Origin: Erigeron canadensis | Lineage: Eukaryota > Streptophyta > Magnoliopsida > Asterales > Asteraceae | Assembly: GCF_010389155.1 (NCBI RefSeq) | Contig: NC_057769.1 | Coordinates: 5,704,735-5,768,734, forward strand | DNA: 64,000 nt | Reading direction: 5' to 3' | Shown here: positions 26,101 to 38,700 of the stretch, one piece after another | Numbering within the stretch: the stretch's first letter is position 1 | How the letters are laid out: every line of letters starts with the position of its first letter | Made by a program: the position numbers and the translations under genes | The notes under the pieces: model-generated | What the model was told of the DNA's origin: nothing | The model's input: only the letters and a program-made list of their open reading frames with translations | Database searches by the model: none

Positions 26101-29100
26101 CAAGCAGAGGCATTATTGATTTAATTACCAAAATCGACCACCAACCTAACTACGTCGCAACTCTGTGACATTAGTAGTGCATACAAGAATTATAATTTAA
26201 ACATTGGGGCATTAATTAAAGGAAACCAGTTAGTAGTCAAGCAAGTTTACTGATATACACAAAATGATGCAGGTCGATGGCAAAAAATGATCTTTAAAAC
26301 TTACCCTCAATGTACTCCATAGTGCAGTCTCGATGGTAACGAACCCACTGACACAAATTAAAGAAATATATGGTATATCAATCAAGGGATAGTGGCATGT
26401 GACAATTATGTACGTATCCAAGTGCACTGCACTTTTGTGCCTTATTTAGGCAACGTACTTGTAAATTGTGTTCTACCCTTCCGAAATCCATTGAATTGGG
26501 GTGTTAACAAAGTGGAACATTTGTAAGAAAAATAAAATAAATTTAGAGTGAAGGTGCATTGCCTTAGAGTGTATAATAAAAGTATGTTGAATAATTAGTG
26601 CATTTAGAAGCTTCTGCACCTGAAACATGGCTAGTGAAGTCCCATTAACCGAATATGCACAGCATAAAAGTCTACCACCTGGTTTTGCATCCCCAATTAC
26701 TTGGAAGTCCTCCACACCTGGTCCATCTTCTATTGGTAGATATAATATATATTAGCATCTATAAGAAGTAGAAGTCATGTCTCTACTCTCTAGTAATTAG
26801 AAGTGGCAACTTGGGCAGGTAAGACAGGTTGGGTAACAAGTTTGGTAACAGGGTTTGGGTCAAAACAGGCAACATTTTGAGACAGTTGGGTCGGGTGGGG
26901 TTAAGCTAACCGGCTATTTCTTCTGATCAAACCTTTAGAATATAAATGATAAATGTGTCAGATATTTAAAAACCATATTGTTAAAACAATCTAATGTTAC
27001 GAAAGATTTAGAAGGTTTTAAGCACTTGCATACATTTTCGTGACTTTTCGCCTGTTTGATATTGTCAACCCAGTAGACCCATATACTTCTGGTAAGTTTT
27101 AAAATTTAATCGGGTAACCAAAATTGATCAATATTGGTATGAACAGGTCAAAAAAAGCCACCTCTCCCTTGCAATAATAACAAAAGTTAGATTCGTAACT
27201 ATTATATCAAGTAAAATTTGCTGTTTCACACTCTTATATTTATCTATGTTACCTTCTAAAGCCTTAGAATCAACCCTCTCATCATTGTCATACACATCAT
27301 CTATGTTCTGACTCATTTGACCATTCAGTATCAGGCTATTCCTTTCTCCATTGTCGTGTTCAGGTACATCATAATTTTGTTCCAAATGCTTGCCACCTGT
27401 AGGACTGTTATAGGATGAAGATGAAAATTGCTGTTGACCCTGCATCAAGTTACAAATAATTACCAGCACAATCGAAGGGAACGTTCTGCCTTCATTTTTA
27501 AAAACACACACACGTTGCTACAGAAAACTTATTGCAAAAACTCATTTTGAAAATTGTAGATTACAAAATCGGTAGTGAAGAAAAGTTATATTTATGAATT
27601 AATACAAGGTGTGATCTATCATACTTGTGATACTCTGATCTTCTGCTGCATTTGGTCATGTAAGTGCTGCAAGGAAGTAGAGGTTTGACCAAAGAATTAT
27701 GACAAGACGAATATTGTTAAGTAGCAGATGAACATCACATATATAAATTCTCTACTAGTTTGGAATTGAGGTTTTGGGGTGGTGAGGGAACAAAATAAAA
27801 GGAGACTGAGACAGGTCAAAAGTTAAATAAATTTGAGCTTTACTAAAATATGTCCTGAAGTTCACCAAACACGTTATTGCAGTCAATATATTTACCATAT
27901 CTATATCTAAAATTTCTGGTTTTGTTGAATTTTAAGACTTTTAATTTTCTAAAAATTTATCAAAACCACAATACATCAATAACCTACACTACTATCTCCC
28001 CCACCGCCGCACGCCACCACCACCCGTCATCGCCACCACCGCCGCCGTCAATCCCGTCATTACACTGTCGCATCGGGCGGATATCGTTCTAGCATAAACT
28101 CAAAGGTATCTTTAAGTACTTTACAAATTGAACTTACTTATAGATCCAATGTTTCTTCAAGTTCCGGTACCAACAAAAAATATATCTACATATTCAGGGA
28201 AGTTCAACTACGAAAGACTATAATGATATCATTTTAGTTAATGTGGTGTATACGCACTCAAGGGAATCTTTAGAAAGATCAATAAACTCAAAAATACAGT
28301 AAGATTTTGTAACACCCAATGCATTGAGGGTCGTTGCTCACGAGTCTTATGTATGCATTTGAATGCTATCTCAGAAAACTTCTTTAATGAATCCGAGTCA
28401 AGCTCATTATGCAATTCTGGATCCATAATCTTATTTATTTGACCCATTTTGTAGTAACTTTTGGCTAATTGAGGTAGGAACCGGTGTTCATTGTGCACAT
28501 CTATGAAACACAGCCTCCCGCATAAGACTTCAAACAGAACAACACCAAAAGAATAGACATCTGATTCTTTTGTAAGGATCCCTGACTTTCTATATACCGG
28601 ATCACAATAACCATATGTTCCAGAAGCATTAGTAATGAGATAAGTGTCTTTCTCATTAGCACGGCCTATTTTTGAAAGCCCAAGATCTGATATCATTGCT
28701 TTCCAGTTTTGATCTAACAAAACATTTGAACTTTTGATGTCCCTGTGGATAACTCTTTCATTTGCCGCTGCCTCGTTATGAAGAAAGTTCAAACCGCGGG
28801 CTGCATTGACGCATATATCCAACCGTCGCTTCCATGTCAGCGTACGCCTATATTCTGCAGTACTTAAGTACTTGTCTAGGCTTCCATGTTCGGCATACTC
28901 ATAGATCAGGATTTTTTCTTCATCTTCATTGCAAAAACCAATAAGAGAAATGAGGTTTGGGTGTTTATAACGAGTGAGCAACTGAATCTCTGTTAAGAAC
29001 TCCTTAAACCCTTGACCGGAAACGCCGACCTGTAGTCGCTTAACAGCTACAGGGGTAAGTTTACCAGAAAGTAAGAGTTCCCCTTTGTAAACCAAGCCAT

Positions 29101-29197
29101 ATCCACCTTTCCCAATAAGTGTAGAAAAGTTTTTAGTGGCTTCTTTAATATCAACAAAGGGTATACGTAGGTTTTCTGAATCTTCAAGGAAGGACAT
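23126..29197 (-). CDS. predicted kinase / Ig-like domain fusion gene (613 aa)
   Basis: Twelve exons join without a stop: 28298-29197, 27625-27666, 27253-27439, 26620-26729, 26305-26347, 25584-25675, 25086-25134, 24925-24995, 24637-24756, 23625-23713, 23285-23330, 23126-23218. Exon 1 is a soluble receptor-like kinase domain: glycine loop [15 protein letters not shown] lysine, HRDIKSSNVLLD, DLG in place of DFG. The rest resembles a plant Ig-like/coiled-coil protein: HLHDQMQQKIRVSQ, a Gln/Ser stretch, EDFQVIGDAKPGGRLLCC, YVVTADDVNKLISVECIPMD, VRLFANEQNKVTC, ENWEQITFFLRRQNYQVKI, and a Ser/Arg-rich tail. I know this downstream family only as uncharacterised, loosely SCAB-like. The kinase-to-HLHDQ join is phase 0 on both sides, but the native N-terminus of the Ig-like gene is missing from the window. 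Two separate genes remain possible. The downstream exons are firm, the fusion is inference. Confidence 0.6.
27880..28095 (+). mobile_element. Helitron-like 3' fragment in an intron
   Basis: CACCGCC-rich sequence ends with TGTCGCATCGGGCGGATATCG and TTCTAGCATA, resembling the right ends at 2.5-2.8 kb. It lies between the kinase exon and the next exon of the fusion gene. The left end is not resolved. Confidence 0.4.
28138..28164 (-). pseudogene. broken 27-nt kinase-tail mini-exon
   Basis: Matches the mini-exons at 43211-43237, 43111-43137, 49497-49523 and 49396-49422 (here ELEETLDL). The acceptor AG is changed to CG and the last codon CAA is now TAA, so it cannot be used as in the other copies. 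Confidence 0.55.
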
Positions 29198-30337
29198 TTT
29201 TAGTGTTATTCTATTTATACAAATGTTGTGAATTCTGCTATAACTTCAATAAAGATTTTGATCTTCATAAATGAGAGATATCAAGTATATATTCTCTGTA
29301 ATTCATACACATATAATGTTGAAGAACTTGTTTGAATATTTAAACGAGAACTTCAAATTAACTAGGGATTATATTAATGATCGCCAAAAATAACCAAAAA
29401 CCAAGGGATTTTATGAAATTTAACACTACAAGATCAAAGATCTTCAGGTACACAAATAACAGAGATATTATTCAAACAGGAGTAAATCAGACACAAGATT
29501 ATTAATACCCAACTAGAATATATGAAATCCAGATCATAACAAAGAATTAAAGTACTCAGCATACTAGTAAACTGTATCTGGAAAACAAATAGAAGAAGTA
29601 GTAGCAGTGGCAGAGAGATATGTGTGTGTGGTAATGACATTATTAGCATTTAGCACTTAGCAGCCAATTATGAAATACTCCCAGCACCCTTAACTTCTTC
29701 TCACTTGCTGTAACTGGAAAAAAGGTTCCAATTTTTATAAATGGTCCTTAATATTTTAACCAATAAACTGCAGCACCCCTCGTTGGGTTTGAACCTTTAT
29801 TAACAACTTTGAATCCAGAAAAACAGTATGAAGTGAAAAAAAAAGGGTAATTGGATAAAAATCTCCCGATCCCATGTATCATTTGGTATCCACTAATCCC
29901 CCAATCCGGCTAGTATTCAGGTGAATCTCAAAATCTCAACCACTTAATAATCCCCGGGTTTATTCACTTGTTGCTATTTCTCTTTGAATGGAAATTGCTT
30001 GCTAGTGGCAGTCATGTTGAAATTGTAAAAATACCAAAAACAACTTTCTTTCAATTTGGTTTTTGATTAACCAGTTATCTAAAATTCAATTTGTACATAA
30101 TGGTCATTTTAAATTTCAACATAAAGAACTTCAAGGGGTAAGTTGGGTTAACTAATTACCTGGATACTAACGACACACTTTCTCCAAGTGAGGCATGTTT
30201 AACTTCTAATTTTGAAGACTTTACTTTATTTAAGTTGGTGAATCTAAGGGGAAAAAAAGAAGGAAAACATAGGATTACAGAAACAGGGTGTGATCATACA
30301 ACATGTTTGTATTGTCTTTTACTGTTTTACAATATAT
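29198..30337. other. upstream region of kinase copy 1
   Basis: Similar to the regions upstream of the other kinase copies (compare 44254-46650), so it is part of the duplicated unit and probably holds the promoter. No coding frame with recognisable content. Confidence 0.45.
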
Positions 30338-32400
30338 TCACTTCCACACTTTAACAATCTTATTGTGGCTAGCCGAGGCTAACATTCCTGTCCTGGTAGA
30401 CATTGCCAAACCCGCGATCAACCCTTCATGAGCCGATAAAGTCATGGTTTTGTTCTCGGGCATGTTCCATAGCTCCAAAGACTGTTTTTACAAATCAAAC
30501 TTCAAGCATATATAACCCAAGACTTGCATTAATTTGACATATTACATTATGAAAAAGAATGACAACTTGCCTGATAACATCCAATGACCAACAGCGAAGC
30601 ATAACTAGGATGGAAAACGCACGAGTGGAACTCATTGCCACTACAGCTAAGATCATGCACACACTCTCCTTCATTTCCTGCCGTAAGAGACCACACCCGA
30701 ACAGAGTCATCACTAACTGATGCCAAATACTCACCACTCGGGTCCCAGCACACAGAATTGATTGGTTTTGTATAACCCTGTATTATCAGTTACGTTACAT
30801 AATGCACCCTCGGATAAGATAGATGAACAATCTGAGTAAAGAAAAAACAAGTAGAAACTAACTGGTAGTGTATATAGAATAGCTTGAGTTTCAACATCTA
30901 GTATAGATACAATGTTCTCTGCAGCTGCTGCGAGAAATCTTCCATGCTGTGGTTGGAATCTCACCTGTGCCGTTGCTCCCTGACGAACCAAAATAATAGT
31001 AGTAATCAACTTTAGTAGAATTATAGCATGGTTTCCTTTCATCAGTATTCATACCTTAAACACACGATCACAACTACCGCTATTTACGCTCCAATATCGT
31101 ATCTCCCCCTCCCCATCACATGAACATATGAGGTCATCTTTATTTGGGTGGAAATCCAGTGATATCACTGGAGCAGAATGCCCCATAAAGGTACGGAGAG
31201 AATAGCCAGGCTGCGGGTAAAAGTCATAATTAACTAAAATAAAAAAGCTATCTTTAAACGCCAAACATAAAGTCAAAGACAAGTAGATCAACTAACATTG
31301 TCAACATCCCAAAGACGGACTGACTTATCAAAGGACGATGTGGCAAGGCGTGAAGATAAACTGAAACGCACATCTGAGATCATTGATGTATGATCTTCGA
31401 GAATTGTCTTTGGCTTTAAAGAATCTGTGTACCACACGACTGCCTGCATTACAAACCCACGAACAGAATTAATACCGTTAAGATCATAGCACACACAGTT
31501 TTTAAAATTTCAGATAACAAGTCTTCCAAAAATAGAAGAATTAATCACCTTCTTATCATGGCCGCCACTAGCAAGCAATTTACCATCTGCCGAAAAATGG
31601 CAACAAACAACCTTGCTTGCACTAGCACGAACAGAATTGACCTCCGTAAATGTAAATCCTGAAATCAAACGAAGCATAACATCAAAATAGAAACTGACAT
31701 ACCTATCATATAAAGTCAAAATTAGCACCCCATATTAGAGCAAAAGGTATACAAACCTTCGCTCTCATCGACCGTATCTCTCATATCCGTATCATCATGA
31801 GATAAAAAAGGATGGACATTTTCCAAAAAATGATCTATGTCATCCAACTGCACAATGTCCGAATCAATTTGTCATCCCACTGCAAGACTAATCAATCTAA
31901 AAACTAAAACATTGCACCAACTTACTAACGACACGGGCTGCTTTCTTTTTCTTCCAGCCTGGAATTTTGAAATCTTAGAAGACATTAGAATATACATGTT
32001 AAGATTTGAAAACCTAGTTGACTAGAATAAGTTGACCCAACCTGATCGTTTCCTCTAAATGAGGTTGACATGCTCCCATCACCGGCACTACTTGCACCCC
32101 AAATTTTCTCTTGCTGCCGCTGCTTCTGTTGTTGTAGTTGTTGTTGTAGTTGTAAATATAACTAAAATAGGAAATAAATAGAGTTACTTAGCATCACCTG
32201 TGTTAATGACTGCTCTATAAGATAACAACTTCGTATGAAAATTAAAAAATGACCGAAATTGGGGATTTGGATCCATCATTTGGTATATCCAAACTCATGC
32301 TGCGGTTAGTAAGGGGCCTTTTTAGCCGATGGAATGGTTGGGAGTCTTGCATGAAAGACTTGTGCTGTTGCATCAGACCAGGCCGCAACTGATTTAATCC
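30338..32400 (-). pseudogene. LUH-type WD40 module A (5' truncated)
   Basis: Ten exons spliced in frame: 32254-32400, 32042-32161, 31926-31958, 31757-31847, 31549-31658, 31297-31443, 31055-31210, 30863-30979, 30571-30777, 30338-30481. They encode about 423 aa resembling the C-terminal two thirds of [33 protein letters not shown], a Gln-rich stretch, the basic patch GRKRKQ, LDDIDHFLENVHPFLS, then WD40 repeats ending [10 protein letters not shown]. No start codon or N-terminal LisH region is present. Directly upstream lies a 150-bp LTR fragment and then module B. The frame is intact, so it could still serve as 3' exons of a longer transcript. The 30571-30777 exon has a GC donor (CAG|GCAAGT). 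Called a pseudogene only because of the missing 5' end. Confidence 0.65.
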
Positions 32401-32406
32401 CTGTTA

Positions 32407-32556
32407 GGTTGGAGTGTGATCATGTTAAATAATAAACGCATGTCCGGAAATAATTTAAGCTTACGGGGTCACACGAAATGACACGGTAACTCTATACTAT
32501 TAGTTATTATATTAATGTAAGATTAATTTAAATATATTAAGGGATTAATTATATTT
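32407..32556 (+). repeat. fragment of Copia 5' LTR between WD40 modules A and B
   Basis: Same sequence as the start of the 5' LTR at 34228, including the altered first base (GGTTGGAG for TGTTGGAG) and the preceding TGTTA. It has a roughly 27-bp internal deletion and no MULE insertion, and it is fused abruptly to a WD40 exon of module B. Confidence 0.85.
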
Positions 32557-34221
32557 GGTTTTGTATGCCCCTGTATTATCAGTTACATTACACAATGCAC
32601 CCTCGGATAAGATAGATGAACAATCTGAGTAAAGAAAAAACAAGTAGAAACTAACTGGTAGTGTATATAGAATAGCTTGAGTTTCAACATCTAGTATAGA
32701 TACAATGTTTTCTGCAGCTGCTGCGAGAAATCTTCCATGACGTGGCTGGAATCTCACCTGTGTCGTTGCTCCCTGATGAACCAATATAACATACAAACTT
32801 AATTTATTTAATAAATCATAATCGGTTGTAATAGAATATTTCATGTTTTCCTTTAATCAGTATTCATACCTTGAACACATGAGCACAACTACCTTTATCT
32901 ACACTCCAATATCGTATCTCCCCCTCCCCGTCACATGAACATATGAGGTCATCTTTATTTGGATGGAAATCCAGTGATATCACCGAAGCAGAATGCCCCA
33001 TAAAGATACGGAGAGAATACCCAGGCTGCAGGTAAAAGTCATAATTTAAATAAATATGCTATCTTTAAACGCAAAACATATATTCAAGGTAACTAGTTCA
33101 AACTAACATTGTCAACATCCCAAAGACGGACTGACTTATCAAAGGACGATGTGGCAAGGCGTGGCAATACGCTTGAGCTGAAACGCACATCTGTGATTAA
33201 TGACGTATGCTCTTCAAGAGTCGTCTTTGGCTTTAAAGAATCTGCGTACCACAGGACAGCCTGCGTTACAGATCCACAAGATTTATCAATATCATCAAGA
33301 TCATAGCACACACAATTCTGAAATTTTAGATTACAAGTCTTCTAAAAAGTAGAAGATTTTTACCTTTTTATCATGGCCACCACTAACAAGCAATTTACCG
33401 TCTGACGAGAAATGGCAACAAACAACCTTGCTTTGACTAGCACGAACTGAATTGACCTCCGTAAATGTAAAATCTGATACTACATGAAGCATAACTTAAA
33501 AAGAGAAACTGACATACCTATCATATAAAGTAAAAATTAGCACCCCATGATACGGCAAACGGTATACAAACCTTTGCTCACATCGACCGTATCTCTCATA
33601 TCCGTATCATCGTGAGATAATAAAGCATGGACATTATCATCAAAAGATCCATCTTCCACAATGTCATCCAACTGCACAATCTCTTAGTTAATTTGTCATT
33701 TCGTTGCAAGACTAATCAATCTAAAAACTAAATTAAACATCACACAGGACTTACTAATGACACGGGCTGCTTTCTTTTTCTTCCAGCCTGGAATTGTGAA
33801 ACCGTACAAGACATTAGAATCTATACATGTTAAGATTTGAAAACCTAGTTAACTAAGAAGAAGTGTAAAGTTGACCCAACCTGATCGTTTCCTCTAAATG
33901 AGATTGACATGCTCCCATCACCGGCACTACTTGCACCCCAAATTTTCTCTTGCTGCCGCTGCTTCTGTTGTTGTAAATATAACTAAAATAGGAAATAAAT
34001 AGAGTTACTTAGCATCACCTGTGTTAATGACTGCTCTATAAGATAACAACTTCGTATGAAAATTAAAAAATGACCGAAGTTGGGGATTTGGATCCATCAT
34101 TTGGTATATCCAAACTCATGCTGCGGTTAGTAAGGGGCATTTTTGGCTGATGGAATGGTTGGGAGTCTTGCATGAAAGACTTGTAATGTTGCATCAGACC
34201 AGGCCGCAACTGATTTAATCC
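32557..34221 (-). pseudogene. LUH-type WD40 module B (3' truncated)
   Basis: Exons in frame: 34075-34221, 33881-33982, 33755-33787, 33572-33671, 33364-33473, 33108-33260, 32870-33025, 32656-32772, and a 14-nt stub at 32557-32570. It has the same order as module A but lacks the last two WD40 exons, cut at the junction with the LTR fragment. Its WD40 part is closer to module C (shared [16 protein letters not shown] insertion), its 5' part closer to A. It was probably once spliced to the kinase exon at 43345-44253, from which it is now separated by the Copia element. Likely non-functional alone, though reading on into module A is conceivable. Confidence 0.65.
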
Positions 34222-34336
34222 CTGTTAGGTTGGAGTGTGATCATGTTAAATAATAAACGCATGTCCGGAAATAATTTAAGCTTACGGGGTCACATGAAAT
34301 GATACGGTAACTCTATACTATTAGTTATTATATTAA

Positions 34337-36333
34337 GAGTAAATTACACTTTTCGTCCCTGAAGTTGGCACGTTTTTCATTTTTCATCCCTAAAGTTTAA
34401 AAATTACAATTTTGACCCTAAAGTTGGCCAATTTTTTCAATAACCGTCCCTCACCAAACGTCGTTAAGTTTCAGCCGTTAAGTAGGTCACGTGCAAAACA
34501 CGTGAGGGACTGAAACTGCAAAAAATTACAAGTTCAGGGACGAAAAATGAAAATTACTTTTCTGTTGTCGGAAAACTTCATCTTCTCCGGCTGAGTGGCC
34601 GGAAAATTCGCCGGAAAACTTGGAATGTCGATATCTCACTCGTTTCTTCGAATTAGACCACGAAACCACCACCAAACTTCTCAAAATTCATTTCCGCACG
34701 AATCCTAACAATTAAAAAGATAAATGACATGCAACTTTTTTAAAATAATGATACATGTGATGAAAAGTAGGTCTTGCTGATTTTCTCAAACATATTCATC
34801 GCAAGCTTTCTTATTCATTATCACTTTATCAGCATAGTTTTTTTTCTTCATAGATGCTGATTTTGTATGAGCTTGTAGTTCCATGTTTCTATTCAATGGA
34901 CATGGTTAATGGCAAGAACTTCTTTAACCTATCGCTCTGGCTCTAAGATTTGCTTCAAGGCGACTAAATGCGTAATATTCTGGACTTCTGCTCATCAACC
35001 TTGGATAAGAATTCCGGGTTTCCGTATTTAGCTCCTCAGATAGTGGCATACTGGCATGTGCTTCTTGTTAGTTGTTACTTGTTAGAGAATACTTGTTGGT
35101 ACTAAAAGTAAAGCAACATACAAATACAATGCTGTTATATTGCATCAGGGTACTTGTGACAGTTACATATGCACATCACAGCATAAAATTCATATAGTTG
35201 AACAACCGAAACAGAACTGTTACAGGATTCTTGGCATTTCAAATAAAGTTTCTGTTTTTTTTTTGCCCATATATGCGTAAGTTTTCTTAAGATCACTAGA
35301 TGCAAGACTCTACAGTCATTTGGTTGTCAGCACTTCCGAAGTCTAATATCATTAACACAACTTGTTATTTGCAATCTGAACAAGTATGGGCTACTCTTTT
35401 TTTGTTTGTGGGTTGCGGCCTAGCAATAAGAGGTCTGAAGAAGCCTATGTCAAAGTGGGGGTTTAAAAATTATCTATCATCACTAGTTAATCTACAATTA
35501 GATGGAAAAGAATTTCCACCGTGCCTACGGTCTCTATCAATCACTGGTTTTGTGAATTTGGAATCACTTTCAAAGGTCTTACAACGCCTCACTTGGCTTG
35601 AAAAACATGTGTCACACCCAAATCTTAAAGATCTTCCAAACACAACTTCTGATTCATTATCCTTGAGAGGAACAGTAGTGTCTCTATTAATGTTTGTTAT
35701 CAAATATGTATGGCAATTCTATAACTACCCACTCATACTTTGTAAACTTGCATCACTCTTTAAACATTATGGCCATAAAAATATCACTCAATTGAAGGTG
35801 TTAACGAGTCTTAATTAAGTAAAGATCATTAATATAGACAAAAATAACAACTAACTAGTATGAAATCATGAACAAAATCTCTCATTTTACTCTAAACCTA
35901 TTGTGGCTGTGTTTTTCTTTACTAATTTAGCATGACTCATAACATTATTGTGGCTTTCATTTGGAGTTATTACAAAGATAATCAAAGCCATAGGAGTTTA
36001 ACGAGTAGCGTAACAGAAAACCCAAAGGAGTGAGATATCGACATTTCAAGTTTTCCGGCGAATTTTCCGACCACTCAGCCGGAGAAGATGAAGTTTTCCG
36101 ACAACAGAAAAGTAATTTTCATTTTTCGTCCCTGAACTTGTAATTTTTTGCACTTTCAGTCCCTCACGTGTTTTGCACGTGACCTACTTAACGGCTCAAA
36201 ACTTAACGATGTTTGGTGAGGGACGGTTATTGAAAAAATTGGCCAACTTTAGGGTCAAAATTGTAATTTTTAAACTTTAGGGATGAAAAGTGAAAAACAT
36301 GCCAACTTCAGGGACAAAAAGTGTAATTTACTC
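34337..36333 (+). mobile_element. Pack-MULE with LRR gene fragment
   Basis: Terminal inverted repeats of about 308 bp (34337-34645 and 36026-36333) begin GAGTAAATTACACTTTT. They are flanked by TTATATTAA on both sides (34328-34336, 36334-36342). The uninterrupted 3' LTR has this 9-mer once, which proves insertion and gives the 9-bp duplication typical of Mutator elements. No transposase is seen. The interior carries a fragment of a plant gene (35300-35818). Confidence 0.85.
35300..35818 (+). pseudogene. captured LRR (NBS-LRR-like) fragment
   Basis: A 172-codon open frame inside the Pack-MULE. Residues such as CLRSLSITGFVNLESLSKVL followed by LKDLPNT look like leucine-rich repeats of plant NBS-LRR resistance proteins. 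The flanking residues do not, consistent with a captured exon piece with retained intron. No NB-ARC motif is present. Confidence 0.45.
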
Positions 36334-38700
36334 TTATATTAATGTAATATAATAATTAATTTGATCACGAAATGATTAATTTAAATATATTAAGAGGTTA
36401 ATTATATTTAATTAATTAAATGGAGGATAAAAATGTGAAATATGAAAATTAGAGTTGGGCTCTAAATCCATATGGGGGGCCGGTTTTTGAAGGCTCAAAA
36501 GAGGCCTTTGATTGCTTGGTCACTAATCCAAAAACCATGAGTATTTACCCTATAAATAGAGGGCTTAATCTAAAGGTTTTAGATATCAATTCACATAATT
36601 AAAATTCCTCTCTTTTCTTCTTTGTATCATTCGACCGAACCCTTCGGTTTTGTTACATCCAACAATTCTCATAAATCCCTTATACAAATTAATGCTTAAT
36701 GCTTAGCATTAATTGTGGTACAATATTGTTTACGGCAACAATAGGTTTTGGTTCAAAGGGATTTCAAATTAAAGGGAGATACACAAAGGGTTGTGAAGTT
36801 CGTGATCGGGGTACTAGCATACGGTATAAGGGGTGTCTAGTGTGCGATCGTAAAGGGGTTTTACTTTAAACCCTAAATCATAATAATATTATTATTAATT
36901 ATTTATTGGAACTTTGCATAAGATACACATCTCAATTCTATTCTTTGTTAATTAATTTGATTACATATTTGTTACGTTTCTTTCCCCTGCATACTCGTGA
37001 ATTGTTATATGTTTATATGCTCATATTCTGACAGTGGTATCACGAGCCACATATGTGATCTATTAATTACAAAGATCAAAACTTGAAGAGGGTTTAAGGG
37101 TTGGTTGATTTTAATTAATTGTTAAATAATTAAAAGGTTGTTTTTTATTTTTTAATTAATTAAATCGGATCTTAATTAAATAAAAATTAGTTTTTTGTTT
37201 AACTAAAGTTTTAACCTCATTCAATAGAGATTGAAACCCTCAAGCAAGTTTTGAATTGTGAATTGACATGATTTATGTGATGAATTGCATAATTATGTGT
37301 ATCTTGATTATTTAAAGTTGTTAAATAATGGTAAAATCACAAGAAACTCATGCAAAATTTATTGTGATTTTACTGGATATATAGAGATATATTTGCAAAG
37401 CATGATGATCCAATAATTAGGGTTGATTATTTGATAATTATGTGACAATGTGAATTTTTCGTGTAAATTTCCTGATGTGCGACAATTTACTAAAAAATTC
37501 ATATCTATTAATCGGTAATGAGTTAGAAGCCCAAATTCGGACTGTAGATTGTCGACTCATAGAGATACAACTTTGTAGTTCTGGTCAAAAGCTGAATCGG
37601 ACCAGAAACAGGCTTAAACTGGTCGTGAAGCTACTGAAAATTTCCAGTCAGCATGTTCTATGTGTTTATGTGCTAAATTGTTAGTTATTTTGTTTAAAGG
37701 CTTACGCAATCAAGGTAAGTTGATGCATGCGGTCCTCTTTTTCGGAAGGGGGAGCCGGGTTTAAACATATGCATGTACCATAGTGACCATGTTTAGGTGG
37801 CTTACCTTAACTTGTTACATGATTAAGTAGTTCGGATTAGTAAGTTTATTAATTTTTGTATTGTTTATAAGTTGTATAAATGTGATGCAAAAATTGGTTT
37901 TTGAAAATAAACTTGACTAAGAACTATCGAAATAGAGATTTCATTAATAAAATTGGAGTCTTGCAACCTTGAGATACACCGGCTCACCCATTTGAACAAA
38001 CTCTAAGAGAGGTATAAGTCGGAGTACGCTAGCCTTCTAAAAGGGCGGGTTTTTAATTGCGTCCATCGCAAACCTTTGCTCTTGCGCTTCTTTGTGCGTT
38101 CAAATGGAGCTACCGAGCTCTCTTGTGTTGTTAAGACTATACAAATGATTTTATTAAATATTATGTTTCGAAGATTATGCATGAGTCTTCAAACATAAAC
38201 TTTTGATTCACATCAAATGCATTACCCATTTAAAGTTAAGTTAATGCCACCCACTTTGCTAAGAACACTTGCTAGTGCTTTTTGCTCTACGTGAGACGTA
38301 GGTGAATTGTATCTCTTCAAGGTGGATTACCACTCGTTGTGAGACAACGGTGGACTATCTACATGTTCTTAATTGGGCGACTTAAAACGAGTTAAGAGAT
38401 GAGACCTTAACCCGTGGCATAAGATGGGACAAAACATGTTTACAAAACACTTAATACCCCTTTACAGTGTTGTTGTAAGTCCCATAATTCTAGAAGTTGC
38501 ATGAATGCAATTATCGATTCTCGATTACCTTTTGAATATCGTCGTTTCTAGCAGATCAACTTATGAAATGATTGTATGTCAAGTTGGATCCTAGCCTTAG
38601 TGAAAGTAATTTGTTAGACGAATTTAACAAGGGTAAAATTACATTTCTTAAGGATTAATTATCAAAAATACCGATAATTGAACTTTTATTTGTTTTGAAG

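Larger units (their letters stand above)
34228..37033 (+). repeat. 5' LTR, split by nested MULE
   Basis: Matches the 3' LTR apart from the 34337-36333 insertion plus one copy of its target duplication. The first base is G instead of T; it ends ATTCTGACA. Confidence 0.85.

Noticed and set aside
23126..27666. Naming the Ig-like gene SCAB1
   Set aside because: The IPMDDQGRQ and FANEQNK motifs are not in the SCAB1 sequence as I remember it; only the general coiled-coil plus Ig-like layout is similar.
27877..28092. 71-codon plus-strand frame rich in Pro and His
   Set aside because: Simple CACC/CGCC repeat of a Helitron-like right end, not a gene.
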